Origin: BS150m-G50 sp964517435
GTDB lineage: Bacteria; CAIWAD01; BS150m-G50
Assembly: GCA_964517435.1 (NCBI GenBank)
Contig: CAZFEC010000002.1
Location: forward strand, 62,001-126,000
DNA: 64,000 nucleotides
Reading direction: 5' to 3'
The position numbers and the translations under genes were made by a program. Under the pieces are notes generated by a model. That model saw nothing but the letters and a program-made list of their open reading frames with translations. It was not told the origin of the DNA and made no database searches. Of the stretch, positions 34,720-43,496 are shown piece after piece. Positions within the stretch are counted from its first letter, which is position 1. Every line of letters begins with the position of its first letter.

Positions 34720-36312
34720 CTATCTAAGCAGCATCATTTTTCGTACGATGGCTTTATCAGAAGCTATCAGTCGGTATATGTAAATGCCGCTGGTTAAGGG
34801 CGGACCGCTGGTCGCCCCTGCAGATGCATCAAACGTAACACGATGCGTCCCTGCCGCATATACACCTCCCGCCAGTACCGCCACCCGTTGTCCCAGCACA
34901 TTGTAGACCTTCAGCCGGATTTCCTGCGGATAGGGCAATGTGAATTCGATCATCGTAGTGGGATTAAAGGGATTGGGGTAGTTCTGGGACAGGGTGACGC
35001 ATTCCGGAGTCATCTCTGGTTCGTACCAGATGTCTTGATAATCATATTCGAAAGCACCCATGTCCGGCGCCTCGCCGATGTAGTCATCTTCCGTCAGGTT
35101 AACTAGGGTGTCGCCATTGAACACCAGGAAGGAGGTTCCTACGTCGATACAGGGTGAACCTGAACTGAGCCGGAAGTCGCCGTTCTCAGCATCGAGGAAG
35201 AGGGGATCCTGGTCGATGTTCGCGTTCAGCCAGAACAGGCTGTCGGGGTAGTCGAAAGCTAGTCCATCGACTCCATCCGTAATATCGCTGTAAGCCAGTA
35301 GCAGCGAGGCTGGGGAGGAATCATCCCATTCGTTTTCCAGTTCATACTGACTGTTCTGCCACATGATTGTGTTGATCAGAGCAAGAGAATCATGGTTGAA
35401 ACATATCCCGCCGCCTCGGGGAGCGCTGTTTTCTGTCACTGTGGAATTCACAAGAGAGAGGCTTGAGGTTTGAGTGCAAAGTGCGCCTCCTTTAGAGGTA
35501 GCACTATTGTTATGGAAAACAGTTCTTGCAAGTGCAGCATAGCTGTCATGCATTCTGATGGCACCACCATTGTATTCAGCTGAATTATCCACGAAAAGAA
35601 TATCTCTGGCAATCAGGTATGTGTAAGCTAGAGCGATCGCACCACCATTGCCTGAACTGTTATCAGAAAGAACACTGTTCACGATTCTTACTACGCTATT
35701 TGAAGCACTGATTCCTGAAGCTTCGCATTCGGTGATTACTATGCCTGCTAGGTTCAGGTTGGATTCCTCACAACGGATTCCTCCATCTGCACCCCTTCTG
35801 ATCGTCAGGTTTGAAAGCACGTTGTCCACGGCACCATCATATCGCAACACTCCAGCGACGCCTTCGCCATCCAGAATCACCTCCGCAGTGTCCGATCCTT
35901 CAATGCTGACCCTGCTTCTAACTGAAAGAGGATAGGCTTCCATACTGTTGGAAACACTGTAGGTGCCGGGGAGAAGGTGAATCTTGCAGTCTTGAATGCT
36001 GTCGGGTATAGCAGCCAGTATGGCGGGGAAGAGCCCCGGCAGCGGTTCCTCGGGTGATTCACCGCTGTTGTTGATATCGCCATCAGGGCTCGCCCAGATA
36101 TGACCCGCGATCTGGGGAAGAGCTGAATGGATCAAGTCGATATTGAACTCGCCGGGGGGATAGATATATGCAAAATAGGAGTCGGGCTCACTCACTGTGA
36201 ATGTATCAACATAGACATCATAAGTATATCCATCTACGGAGAAAAGGTCGGTTCCCTGGATGGCACTGTTCAGATAGATATTGCATCGATCCACCGGATC
36301 GAAATCTCCCAT
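34720..36312 (-). CDS. Parallel beta-helix secreted protein, C-terminal part with type IX sorting domain
   Basis: The part starts in FDPVDRCNIYLNSAIQGTDLF, which in related secreted proteins sits in the middle of the chain. It continues with a right-handed beta-helix (repeats with GGAIR/GGALC/GGGIC turns and short DNSAEYN- or NNSATSK-type linkers). It ends in a textbook sorting domain: NYPNPFNPTTMIEFTL, LKVYNVLGQRVAVL, AGTHRVTFDASAG, SGIYIYRLI and RKMMLLR. It has no signal peptide. It lies in the same frame as 36316-37173, separated by a single TGA, so it is almost certainly the second half of one protein of about 817 residues. Confidence 0.85.
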   Translation of the reverse strand: MGDFDPVDRCNIYLNSAIQGTDLFSVDGYTYDVYVDTFTVSEPDSYFAYIYPPGEFNIDLIHSALPQIAGHIWASPDGDINNSGESPEEPLPGLFPAILAAIPDSIQDCKIHLLPGTYSVSNSMEAYPLSVRSRVSIEGSDTAEVILDGEGVAGVLRYDGAVDNVLSNLTIRRGADGGIRCEESNLNLAGIVITECEASGISASNSVVRIVNSVLSDNSSGNGGAIALAYTYLIARDILFVDNSAEYNGGAIRMHDSYAALARTVFHNNSATSKGGALCTQTSSLSLVNSTVTENSAPRGGGICFNHDSLALINTIMWQNSQYELENEWDDSSPASLLLAYSDITDGVDGLAFDYPDSLFWLNANIDQDPLFLDAENGDFRLSSGSPCIDVGTSFLVFNGDTLVNLTEDDYIGEAPDMGAFEYDYQDIWYEPEMTPECVTLSQNYPNPFNPTTMIEFTLPYPQEIRLKVYNVLGQRVAVLAGGVYAAGTHRVTFDASAGATSGPPLTSGIYIYRLIASDKAIVRKMMLLR

Positions 36313-36315
36313 GGC

Positions 36316-37173
36316 TCACCAGAAGGAAATGCCGCCTCCCTGTTCAGCCCGGTTGTGTGCGATTGTAACGTCCGACAGGTAAAGGTAGTTACAGGAAGAA
36401 GACTGGGCGATGATGCCACCGCCACAATCAGCGGTGTTGCCGATAATCAGTCCACCGTAGATCTCCGCTTCCCCCTGGCTGTAAAGTTCAAGTCCTCCGC
36501 CATTTGAAAATGCACTGTTACCGACACAGATCACATCATACAACCTGGTTTCATCGCAACTCCAGATTTCGATTCCACCTCCACACGTCGCGTAGTTGTC
36601 GACAGCTGTGACATTTCTGATCTCCGCCTCAGTGCAGCCGCGTAGTTGAAGTCCGCCGCCGTAGACAGCATGGTTTCCCGCCAGCCATGAATCCCGCAGC
36701 ACAGGTTGATAGGCACTCGCTACCCTGATACCGCCGCTGTGGCCGCAGTCCCCATATCCGAGTACCTTTAAATTACGCAACAGCGGGGCCGCTCCCTCGC
36801 ACAGGATTTTGTATTCGCTCGATGAGGATGAATCCACACGCTGAATTGTGAATCCACAAAGCTGATTGAAAACACTTGTATTACCGTGATACCTGACCAC
36901 CGGTGTGTCCATCGGCCCTTCAATCACCGTCTGCGAGCAGTAAGAGGTGTCCCCGGTAACCAGGGTTAATGAACCTATCGCAATGTCTTTGTCCAGGAAA
37001 TCGATGTTTTCGATATAAGTACCGGGCTGCACCAGCACCGTGTCTCCATCAATGGAGGCTTCGATACCTGCCTGTATGCTGGGTTGATTGCCCGGCACAT
37101 TGATTATCGTGCTGAAAGCGATCTGAGAAGAAAGGCAACAGATTCCAATCCAGGATAGTACCAGCTTGTTCAT
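36316..37173 (-). CDS. Parallel beta-helix secreted protein, N-terminal part (ends at an in-frame TGA)
   Basis: The start at 37173 has GGAGGTGCGGG upstream and a signal peptide (LVLSWIGICCLSSQIAFS). The chain continues INVPGNQPSIQAGIEASIDG and DTVLVQPGTY, the usual opening of pectate-lyase-like beta-helix surface proteins, followed by helical rungs ending in GGGISFW and a TGA. The next in-frame codons (GCC ATG GGA GAT TTC GAT) continue the family pattern. If the stop is real, the secreted product lacks its sorting domain and would not be exported by the type IX route. Confidence 0.82.
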   Translation of the reverse strand: MNKLVLSWIGICCLSSQIAFSTIINVPGNQPSIQAGIEASIDGDTVLVQPGTYIENIDFLDKDIAIGSLTLVTGDTSYCSQTVIEGPMDTPVVRYHGNTSVFNQLCGFTIQRVDSSSSSEYKILCEGAAPLLRNLKVLGYGDCGHSGGIRVASAYQPVLRDSWLAGNHAVYGGGLQLRGCTEAEIRNVTAVDNYATCGGGIEIWSCDETRLYDVICVGNSAFSNGGGLELYSQGEAEIYGGLIIGNTADCGGGIIAQSSSCNYLYLSDVTIAHNRAEQGGGISFW

Positions 37174-37324
37174 CCCGCACCTCCGATTCGTTGTTCGCCT
37201 CCAGGATCCAGACCGGTTCTGAATGATAAGTATCGGAAGGCGGAAATACAACCAGACCAACGGCTTCGCACATAGATAGGCGCATTGTCATTCGGAACCT
37301 GACTTCGCGAGCACTTGACATATA

Positions 37325-37357
37325 AAAAAACGCGGACGACTCTCATCGCCCGCGTTC
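37325..37357 (-). terminator. Terminator after the C25 peptidase gene
   Basis: On the minus strand AACGCGG, a loop of about 13 bases and CCGCGTT are followed by a run of T (complement of the A run at 37324-37330). It ends the gene finishing at 37385. Confidence 0.75.
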
Positions 37358-37384
37358 TGTTTCAGACCGTTATCCCCAATCGGG

Positions 37385-40300
37385 TCAGTTCTCCACCGTC
37401 ACCCGGTAGAAAACCCGCTGGCCGCTCAATGCGTCGACCAGAGTCGCTTCGGTTTCGGTCGTGCTGGTCAGGTAGACATATGTCTCGTACGGTTCACCAC
37501 AGCTGTAGATGTGGAAGGTGGCGGGGCCGTCGTAGCTCCAGTCGAGCAGAACATCGTTTCCCTCGATCGTGATGACCAGATCGGTGACCGGATCCGGTAC
37601 CGGCGGCGCGGAATCGACCGTCAGCGTCACCGGGATCAGGATCTCCCAGTTGACCGGATCGTTGGAGTTCACCGTGATCGAACCGTTGTAGACACCCACC
37701 TCCAGCTCGCCGGCGTCGAAGGTGACGGTGTGCAGCAGCTCCTCCAGCTCCTCCAGGTCGCCCGCCAGCGGCGTTACGGTCAGCCAGAGCGGTGCGGCCC
37801 GCAGCGATACCGCCAGGTTGCTCTCGACATAGGTCGCATTGTAGACCACCTGCAGACCGTCGCCACCGCTACTGTTCTCCAATCCGATTGTAGCGGAATT
37901 GAGGGTGCCGCTCATGCTCAGATACTGGAACAGCATAGTGCCGTTGGCGTTGATCTCCACCTGGAAGCTGTAGGTCCCGCCGCCGCCATAGTGCTGGATG
38001 TTGGTGAACTGCACCACCAGACGGGTGTTCTCCGCCAGGTAGTGGATCGTACCGCCCAGGGTGGGATTGAGGTCGTCCCAGAAGGGAGCGATGAAGTCGT
38101 TCGGATCGGTGGAGCCCGGGATCGGATCGTTGGAGTAATCGGTACCGTCTCCGCCGAAGGTCAGGTAGCCGTTGGAAGAGATCTTCACCTGGGTTTTAAC
38201 GGCGCCGTAGAACTCGAAACCGAAGGGCAGGTTTACCGTCGCATAATCGTCGTCGGTCAGGGTGATCGGCGTACCGCTGCCGGTGATATCCACCCAGTTG
38301 AACACGGGACCGCCCGGCTCGTTGCTGTCCACCCAGGTGTAGCCGAACAGGTCGGGACCGCCGGAGCCGCGGGACTGGTTGCTGCCACGGCGCGGGTCGG
38401 GCCGGTTCTTGTCGGCGTCGTAGAGGGTCGGATCGAGCGATTCCTTGCGTCCGTCGAGACTGTAAACCTCACCGCTGTCGTTTTCACCGGCGGTCCGCTG
38501 CGCCAGGTCGCGCACTACATCGAGCGTGTAGTGGAGCGTCCCATCATCAACATTGCCGATGGTCAGATCCCGCTGCGTCGAGGTGCCCGGCTCCAGCCAG
38601 ACATCGTACACCAGTGGGGTGACGGTGATGCTGGGGAAGTCGGGTGCCGCCAGCGGCGGGAAGATGATGTAGTCGATCCAGGCGCAATCGCTGCCGCTGT
38701 CGACTGAACCGTCCTTGGTGTATTTCCAGGTGAAAGTGTGCGGACCGGCGCTGATGCTGTAAGTGGCCTGGGTCCAGCCGATTTCGCCCGACCAGCTGCC
38801 CACTTCCGAGCCGTCAACGGTGAAGCGCAGGTAGTCCCAGCTGCCCTCGGAGGAGACGCGGTAGTAGAAGCTGAGCGTGCCGTCGGCGATGACCTCGACA
38901 TCCAGCGTCAGCTCCGCGGTCTGGTTGTGGGTGATGCCGTCCGAGTTGGCGCAGTAGGTGCCTTCCCAGGGGGTGGTGGTGACCACCGACCAGCCGGCGT
39001 TGCCGCCGAAAGCCCAGGGGTAGGAGGCGAAAGCACCGGTCTCGAAGTCCTCGATCGAAAGACCGACCGCCAGGCCGAAATCGTCGCTGAAGGTGAAGTC
39101 GTCGGCGGTCAGGTCGAACAGGAACTCCACCGGGTGTCCGATCGGGGTTCCCGCATCGGCGGTGACGTTGAAGGTCATCACATCGCTTACGCCGGCGGCG
39201 AGCTGCGGCAGCGAATCACTGCCGTCGTTGATGGTGATGTAGCCGTCCAGGCAGTCCAGCGTACCCAGCAGATTGGCGATCCCCGCACCGCCGTCATTGA
39301 GCAGATGTACCTCCAGATCAACCGTCTCGCCCGCATCCAGCCGCCCGTTGTCGCCGTCCAGCACCGCGATCTGGTCGATCGACAGCAGCGGCGCCTGGGC
39401 CGTGATCGTAAAGTAGCTGACCCAGGTGGAGTCGCCGTCGGTGGCGGTGAAAGTGAACGGTATCGGGTGTTGATCCGGCACGTCGGCGCCGACCGCGATC
39501 TCGAAACAGTCGGGCAGGGTGACCTGCTCGGCGGGATCGAAGTCACCGAAGAGAGCATCGCCGTCGATCACGGTGGTGTAACTGTCGGCGGTGGCAAGCG
39601 TTGTCGTCACGCCGATAGCCGTATCCAGACCGACATTCTCGGCGGTAACCGCCAGCAGTACATCTTCGGTGAAGTCCAGTTGCCCGTTACCATTGCCGGC
39701 GGCGTCGTTGATCGCGTGATCGCGGTAGACCACATAGGCGCCGTCCGGCGGGATGATCTGCACCGACTGCGCATAGCGGTAACAGTCCTGCTTGGTGACG
39801 GTTATCTCCAGGGTGTTGCCCGGCAGCTGTGCCGTGATCGGAATGCTGACCGGGTAGCCGGTGCCCTCGCCGGTGCCGATGATCTCGCCGTCCACCGTCA
39901 GCGCCACCAGCGCCCCGGGGTCGGCCGTAACCGTGAAAAAGTTGATCCCGCTCAGCAGCGCCGGGTCGTGCGCCACCGTCAGGTTCTGGGGCATCTGCGC
40001 ATAAACGGTGGAGAAGGCGTCGCCGTGGTGATGGAAGAGGTGATAGGTGACGGTCTTGTCGCCGGGATTGTAGGGCCAGCTGGAAGCCTGCAGGTAGTAC
40101 TTACCGGCGGTGTTGGCGAAGCAGGGCAGCACCTGCGGATCGCCCGGCAGGCCGTAACCGGGATCGAAGTCGGGCCACATCCGGTCGTACATGCCCCAGA
40201 CATAGGTGTCGTTGACGAAGGAGTAGGAGGTCTCCGAGGCGGCGATCAAGCCCAGCGCGCCCTGCGGATGGCGGTGGAACGCCTCCGTGAAACACTCGCC

Positions 40301-41890
40301 GGCGATGTTGTATTTGCCGGTCAGGCAGTTGATCGAAAAGACGAAGATCAGGTCCTCGTTGGAGAGGCCGGCCAGATCGGCGATCTCGTAGTCCGGTTCG
40401 CCCCAGCCGCTTTCACCTCCGTGATCGCGGTGCTGCAGGATGAAGGCGCCGCTGTTGATGTCGTTGTTCAGGCGCGTGGCGTTGGCGCCCCAGTCGGTCA
40501 GGTGTGCCGGCGTGGCCGGGATGTAACCGAGTCCGCTGGGTCCGAAGTAGTCGGTAATCATGCTGGTGTTGGGGTTGGTCGACCAGTCCGTGCCGGGTGA
40601 ACCGCTGTAAATGGCGTACTCCCGAACCGGCGTCTTGCCCAGCACATGTTCCATGTAGCCTTCGACGATCTCCGAACAGAGGATGAACCAGCGCTCATCC
40701 TGCCAGCCTCCCGCCATGATCGGGTTGCTGTAAAAACCGGCGTTAAGCGGCGGCTGCCTCTCGTAGTCGAGGAACTTGCCGATCATGAGGGCCAGTTCGG
40801 CGCCGTCCCGCGCCGTGATACGCGCGTGGGCGATCTCCGGCAGGTCGTCGCCGTCTATATCGGCATAGATATTGTCGGAAACGCAGTAACTGTCCCAGGT
40901 GGGGGAGTCGATCGTATTGCCGCTGGTGCCGTAGTCACCGAGCAGCAGGAAGGCTGTCGGCGGAATGTCCCAGGTGTTGTAGGCGCTGTTGATGTAGGCT
41001 TCGATCAGGCTGTGGCTGTTACCGCCGATCTGAGCCGTGGTTGTCACCTGAGTGCTGATCCCCTGCAGCTGCCGCCAGTGACGGATGGAATCGGCCCAGG
41101 CGATGAAGGTGGCGTCATTGGGGGTGATGATCAGGTATTCCGCGCCGGTATCACGTGACTGCGGCCGGGCGGAGTAATCGACCGCCGGCAGCGAAGCGTG
41201 ATTGAGCAGGGCGTCCTGCAGCAGCGGATCCCACCAGCGGCTGCGCAGCCGTTCTTCACCGAACTGACCGTTGCCTCCCTGGAAGGTGATTTCGATCTCA
41301 AGATCGCGATAGACGATCAGTTCGCGCCGCACCGGATTGTACTGGAAGGGGGTAATGCCCAGCAGTACCGCGTCCACGCCGCGCAATTGGGTGATCGTAG
41401 AGAGCTGTACCGGCTGATCGGGGTAAAAAGCATCGCGGTTGTAGAGCGCATCGTCGCGGGGGTAGACCAGCGGTCCGGGATCGCTTTCGCGCGGGATCTC
41501 CGGCGCCGGCGCCAGGTCGATGTCATGATAGGTCTCCGTGCGGGAGGAGATGATGTGCAGTACGGCTTCAGCTCCCTCCGGCAAAGCGATGTAGCGGGAA
41601 ACGCCGGGCAGGTCAGGTTTACCGGCGTCGTTGGGCAGCCAGGTGCCCGGCAACTGCAGCGTATGCAGCTGCTGCCCGGTGATGAGGCTGCGGTTCAGCT
41701 GCCACTCGGTCACCGCGTAGGTAACCTCGACACTACCGCGATCAGCCGCCGCCAGGTTGATGCCGGACGGGTTCCAGCTGTCGTCATAGGTGATGGTGCG
41801 GGCTGTCGCCACGGCGCCGGTCAGCAGTACGGTGAGCAGAAGAACTGTCGCGAAGCGAAGTTCCGCGCAACGGGTTTTAGTCAAATGCAT
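37385..41890 (-). CDS. Gingipain-like C25 cysteine peptidase, large, secreted
   Basis: About 1501 residues from the preferred start at 41890 (MHLTKTRCAEL, with GGGTGG upstream), then a signal peptide (VLLLTVLLTGAVATA). A C25 prodomain-like region (about 30-230) leads to the catalytic domain (AEYLIITPNDATFIAWAD, LLLGDYGTSG). The catalytic His is in LQHRDHGGESGWG and the Cys in FVFSINCLTGKYN. The rest is beta-sandwich modules, including a jelly-roll (SFYYRVSSEGSWDYLRFTVD), a domain with a conserved DYATVNLPFGFEFYG start, and a final fibronectin-like module. No type IX sorting domain is visible at the C terminus, which is unusual beside cargo that has one. Confidence 0.88.
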   Translation of the reverse strand: MHLTKTRCAELRFATVLLLTVLLTGAVATARTITYDDSWNPSGINLAAADRGSVEVTYAVTEWQLNRSLITGQQLHTLQLPGTWLPNDAGKPDLPGVSRYIALPEGAEAVLHIISSRTETYHDIDLAPAPEIPRESDPGPLVYPRDDALYNRDAFYPDQPVQLSTITQLRGVDAVLLGITPFQYNPVRRELIVYRDLEIEITFQGGNGQFGEERLRSRWWDPLLQDALLNHASLPAVDYSARPQSRDTGAEYLIITPNDATFIAWADSIRHWRQLQGISTQVTTTAQIGGNSHSLIEAYINSAYNTWDIPPTAFLLLGDYGTSGNTIDSPTWDSYCVSDNIYADIDGDDLPEIAHARITARDGAELALMIGKFLDYERQPPLNAGFYSNPIMAGGWQDERWFILCSEIVEGYMEHVLGKTPVREYAIYSGSPGTDWSTNPNTSMITDYFGPSGLGYIPATPAHLTDWGANATRLNNDINSGAFILQHRDHGGESGWGEPDYEIADLAGLSNEDLIFVFSINCLTGKYNIAGECFTEAFHRHPQGALGLIAASETSYSFVNDTYVWGMYDRMWPDFDPGYGLPGDPQVLPCFANTAGKYYLQASSWPYNPGDKTVTYHLFHHHGDAFSTVYAQMPQNLTVAHDPALLSGINFFTVTADPGALVALTVDGEIIGTGEGTGYPVSIPITAQLPGNTLEITVTKQDCYRYAQSVQIIPPDGAYVVYRDHAINDAAGNGNGQLDFTEDVLLAVTAENVGLDTAIGVTTTLATADSYTTVIDGDALFGDFDPAEQVTLPDCFEIAVGADVPDQHPIPFTFTATDGDSTWVSYFTITAQAPLLSIDQIAVLDGDNGRLDAGETVDLEVHLLNDGGAGIANLLGTLDCLDGYITINDGSDSLPQLAAGVSDVMTFNVTADAGTPIGHPVEFLFDLTADDFTFSDDFGLAVGLSIEDFETGAFASYPWAFGGNAGWSVVTTTPWEGTYCANSDGITHNQTAELTLDVEVIADGTLSFYYRVSSEGSWDYLRFTVDGSEVGSWSGEIGWTQATYSISAGPHTFTWKYTKDGSVDSGSDCAWIDYIIFPPLAAPDFPSITVTPLVYDVWLEPGTSTQRDLTIGNVDDGTLHYTLDVVRDLAQRTAGENDSGEVYSLDGRKESLDPTLYDADKNRPDPRRGSNQSRGSGGPDLFGYTWVDSNEPGGPVFNWVDITGSGTPITLTDDDYATVNLPFGFEFYGAVKTQVKISSNGYLTFGGDGTDYSNDPIPGSTDPNDFIAPFWDDLNPTLGGTIHYLAENTRLVVQFTNIQHYGGGGTYSFQVEINANGTMLFQYLSMSGTLNSATIGLENSSGGDGLQVVYNATYVESNLAVSLRAAPLWLTVTPLAGDLEELEELLHTVTFDAGELEVGVYNGSITVNSNDPVNWEILIPVTLTVDSAPPVPDPVTDLVITIEGNDVLLDWSYDGPATFHIYSCGEPYETYVYLTSTTETEATLVDALSGQRVFYRVTVEN

Positions 41891-42313
41891 GATTACCACC
41901 CTCATATGTTTTAATGAGATTTTATAGCTTGTCACGTTGTGTCATCCATAGAAGCGGCAAGTTCGCTGCCAGTCTTTAACGCTGTTCGGGATACTTGATC
42001 GCAGAGTATTGGGCACTTCCGACACCGACAACCAGCCGGCTATAAGGCCCAGCGGCTCGGTATCGGTTTCGCGGTTTGTATCACAACAAATATAGTCATG
42101 ATTTCAATTACTTACAACCGAACAGCCAATCGTCATTCTCAAATCTCAAATTGTCATAAAGACGTCCAACTTTCAAAATCCCCTCGTTGTATCGAATCAA
42201 TTTGACAATTGTAATTCCCTGCATAACATTACTAGCTCAAGTTTTTCAGAACAATCTCCGGCGGGCCGTCTCGCCGGTCGTAAAGACGAATTCCCGCTAA
42301 TCTGGAGGAGGTC
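41891..42313. other. Divergent intergenic region between the C25 peptidase and the electron-transfer operon
   Basis: No gene is seen. The region must carry promoters in both directions. It contains one TTGTATCAC motif (42077-42084) and a small GC hairpin (CCGGCG at 42258-42263 with CGCCGG at 42272-42277) 40 bases before the regulator gene, which has a strong GGAGGAGG site. I cannot point to a convincing promoter. Confidence 0.4.
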
Positions 42314-43306
42314 ATGAAAGGCCGTGTACTAATCATCGACGACGAGGCTGAAATCAGGCGTAACCTGACCTTCGGACTCAGTCAGGAAGGCTTCAATCCG
42401 GTCGCTTGTCCCGATGGGATCTCAGCCATTCACGAGCTGGACCGGGCCCGCCAGGAGGGCGTCGCCTACAACTACCTGGTTACAGATATTTTCATGCCCG
42501 ATATCGACGGTCTGAAAATTCTCAAGGTCATTAAGAACCAGTATCCGCAGCTGCCGGTGCTGGTGATCACCGGTTTCGGTGATGTCGGCCTGGAAGTCGA
42601 AGCGCTGTCGGAGCATAACACCGGCTACCTCGATAAGCCGTTCGAGATTCCCGACCTGGTACAGGCGCTTTCCGAGCTGACTCCCGGCACCACGCTGGAT
42701 GGCGAAGCGACTGAAGCCGTCGTGGAAGCGACCGCGGTGCGCGAGTCGGTCAGCTCCTATTTCACCATCCGCGTCGATGATCCGGAACGCAGCCTGGAGA
42801 TCTACAAGGCGCTCTACGAGCTGGACGGCGTGCGGTCCTGCGAAGCGGTGCGCGGCGATGTCGACATCATCGTGCTGGCGCATACCTCTTCGCAAAGCGA
42901 AATCGAACAGCTCGGCGAGACCATCGCCGCCATGGAGGGCGTCAACGTGGTCTCACAATCCGGCGTGCAGCAGCCGAAGCTGGACCGCGATGTGGACGAG
43001 TTCATCAAGATCTATGCCAAGGTGGTCAAGCAGCCGGGTAAAGTCTCCCCCGGCAAGCAGCCCGGCACCACCAGCTACATCATCGTCGACATCGAACCGG
43101 ACGCCATCCAGGAGATTTTCACGACCGTCTTTTTCATCGACGAGGTGGTATTCTGCGATGTGATCGACGACGGCAAGCGGCTGGTGGGAATGATCACCGG
43201 GCAGGGCGCCGTCGGACGCACCCCCCGCATCATCGAGAAGCTCAACGAGATCGACGGCGTGCTGCGTGTCCGCGAGGCGAAAATCATTAAGTTGATTGAA
43301 GATTAG
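42314..43306 (+). CDS. Response-regulator receiver fused to two Lrp/AsnC effector (RAM-like) domains
   Basis: Residues 1-125 form a receiver (RVLIIDDEAEIRRNL, phosphoacceptor in YLVTDIFMPDIDG, VLVITGFGD, YLDKPFEI). Two regions follow with the Lrp/AsnC ligand-binding pattern: about 155-230 (SYFTIRVDDPERSLEIYKAL, VRGDVDIIVLAH, AAMEGVNVV) and about 250-330 (SYIIVDIEPDAIQEIFTTV, MITGQGAVGRT, LNEIDGVLRVRE). There is no DNA-binding helix-turn-helix and no enzyme domain, so output must be through protein contacts or ligand binding. It is the first gene before nuoE, separated from it by a short terminator-like hairpin. Domain calls are from pattern; the RAM assignment is likely but not proven. Confidence 0.78.
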   Translation: MKGRVLIIDDEAEIRRNLTFGLSQEGFNPVACPDGISAIHELDRARQEGVAYNYLVTDIFMPDIDGLKILKVIKNQYPQLPVLVITGFGDVGLEVEALSEHNTGYLDKPFEIPDLVQALSELTPGTTLDGEATEAVVEATAVRESVSSYFTIRVDDPERSLEIYKALYELDGVRSCEAVRGDVDIIVLAHTSSQSEIEQLGETIAAMEGVNVVSQSGVQQPKLDRDVDEFIKIYAKVVKQPGKVSPGKQPGTTSYIIVDIEPDAIQEIFTTVFFIDEVVFCDVIDDGKRLVGMITGQGAVGRTPRIIEKLNEIDGVLRVREAKIIKLIED

Positions 43307-43367
43307 CTGGAGCGGCCTTCGCTGAACGCTGATCCCGGCGCTGCTGTCACAGCCGCCGCAGGTGGAC

Positions 43368-43384
43368 GTGATACAACGTGATAC
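43368..43384 (-). promoter_or_regulatory. Paired TGTATCAC motif, possible operator
   Basis: GTGATACA occurs twice, at 43368-43375 and 43378-43385, 10 bases apart (about one helical turn), in the intergenic space 110 bases before nuoE. The spacing would suit a dimeric DNA-binding protein, but the same word is common elsewhere in the window. Confidence 0.3.
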
Positions 43385-43388
43385 ATCA

Positions 43389-43410
43389 CCGGAGATAGTC
43401 CGGATTTTAT
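43389..43410 (+). terminator. Weak terminator or attenuator before nuoE
   Basis: CCGGA (43389-43393) and TCCGG (43399-43403) form a short stem followed by ATTTTAT. It would separate the regulator from the downstream operon or reduce readthrough. Confidence 0.5.
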
Positions 43411-43496
43411 AGTTCTCAACGATCCAGATAACAGGAGCTGACGGCCCCCGCCGCAGCTCCTGCCTTTTCTTGCCGCAAGGCTGAAAGGAGGCTATT

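Noticed and set aside
12188..36318. Recoding of TAG or TGA as sense codons to explain the split genes
   Set aside because: TAG and TGA both end several intact genes here at the expected protein length. Only one gene is interrupted by each, and a third break is a frameshift, so point lesions or sequence errors are simpler.
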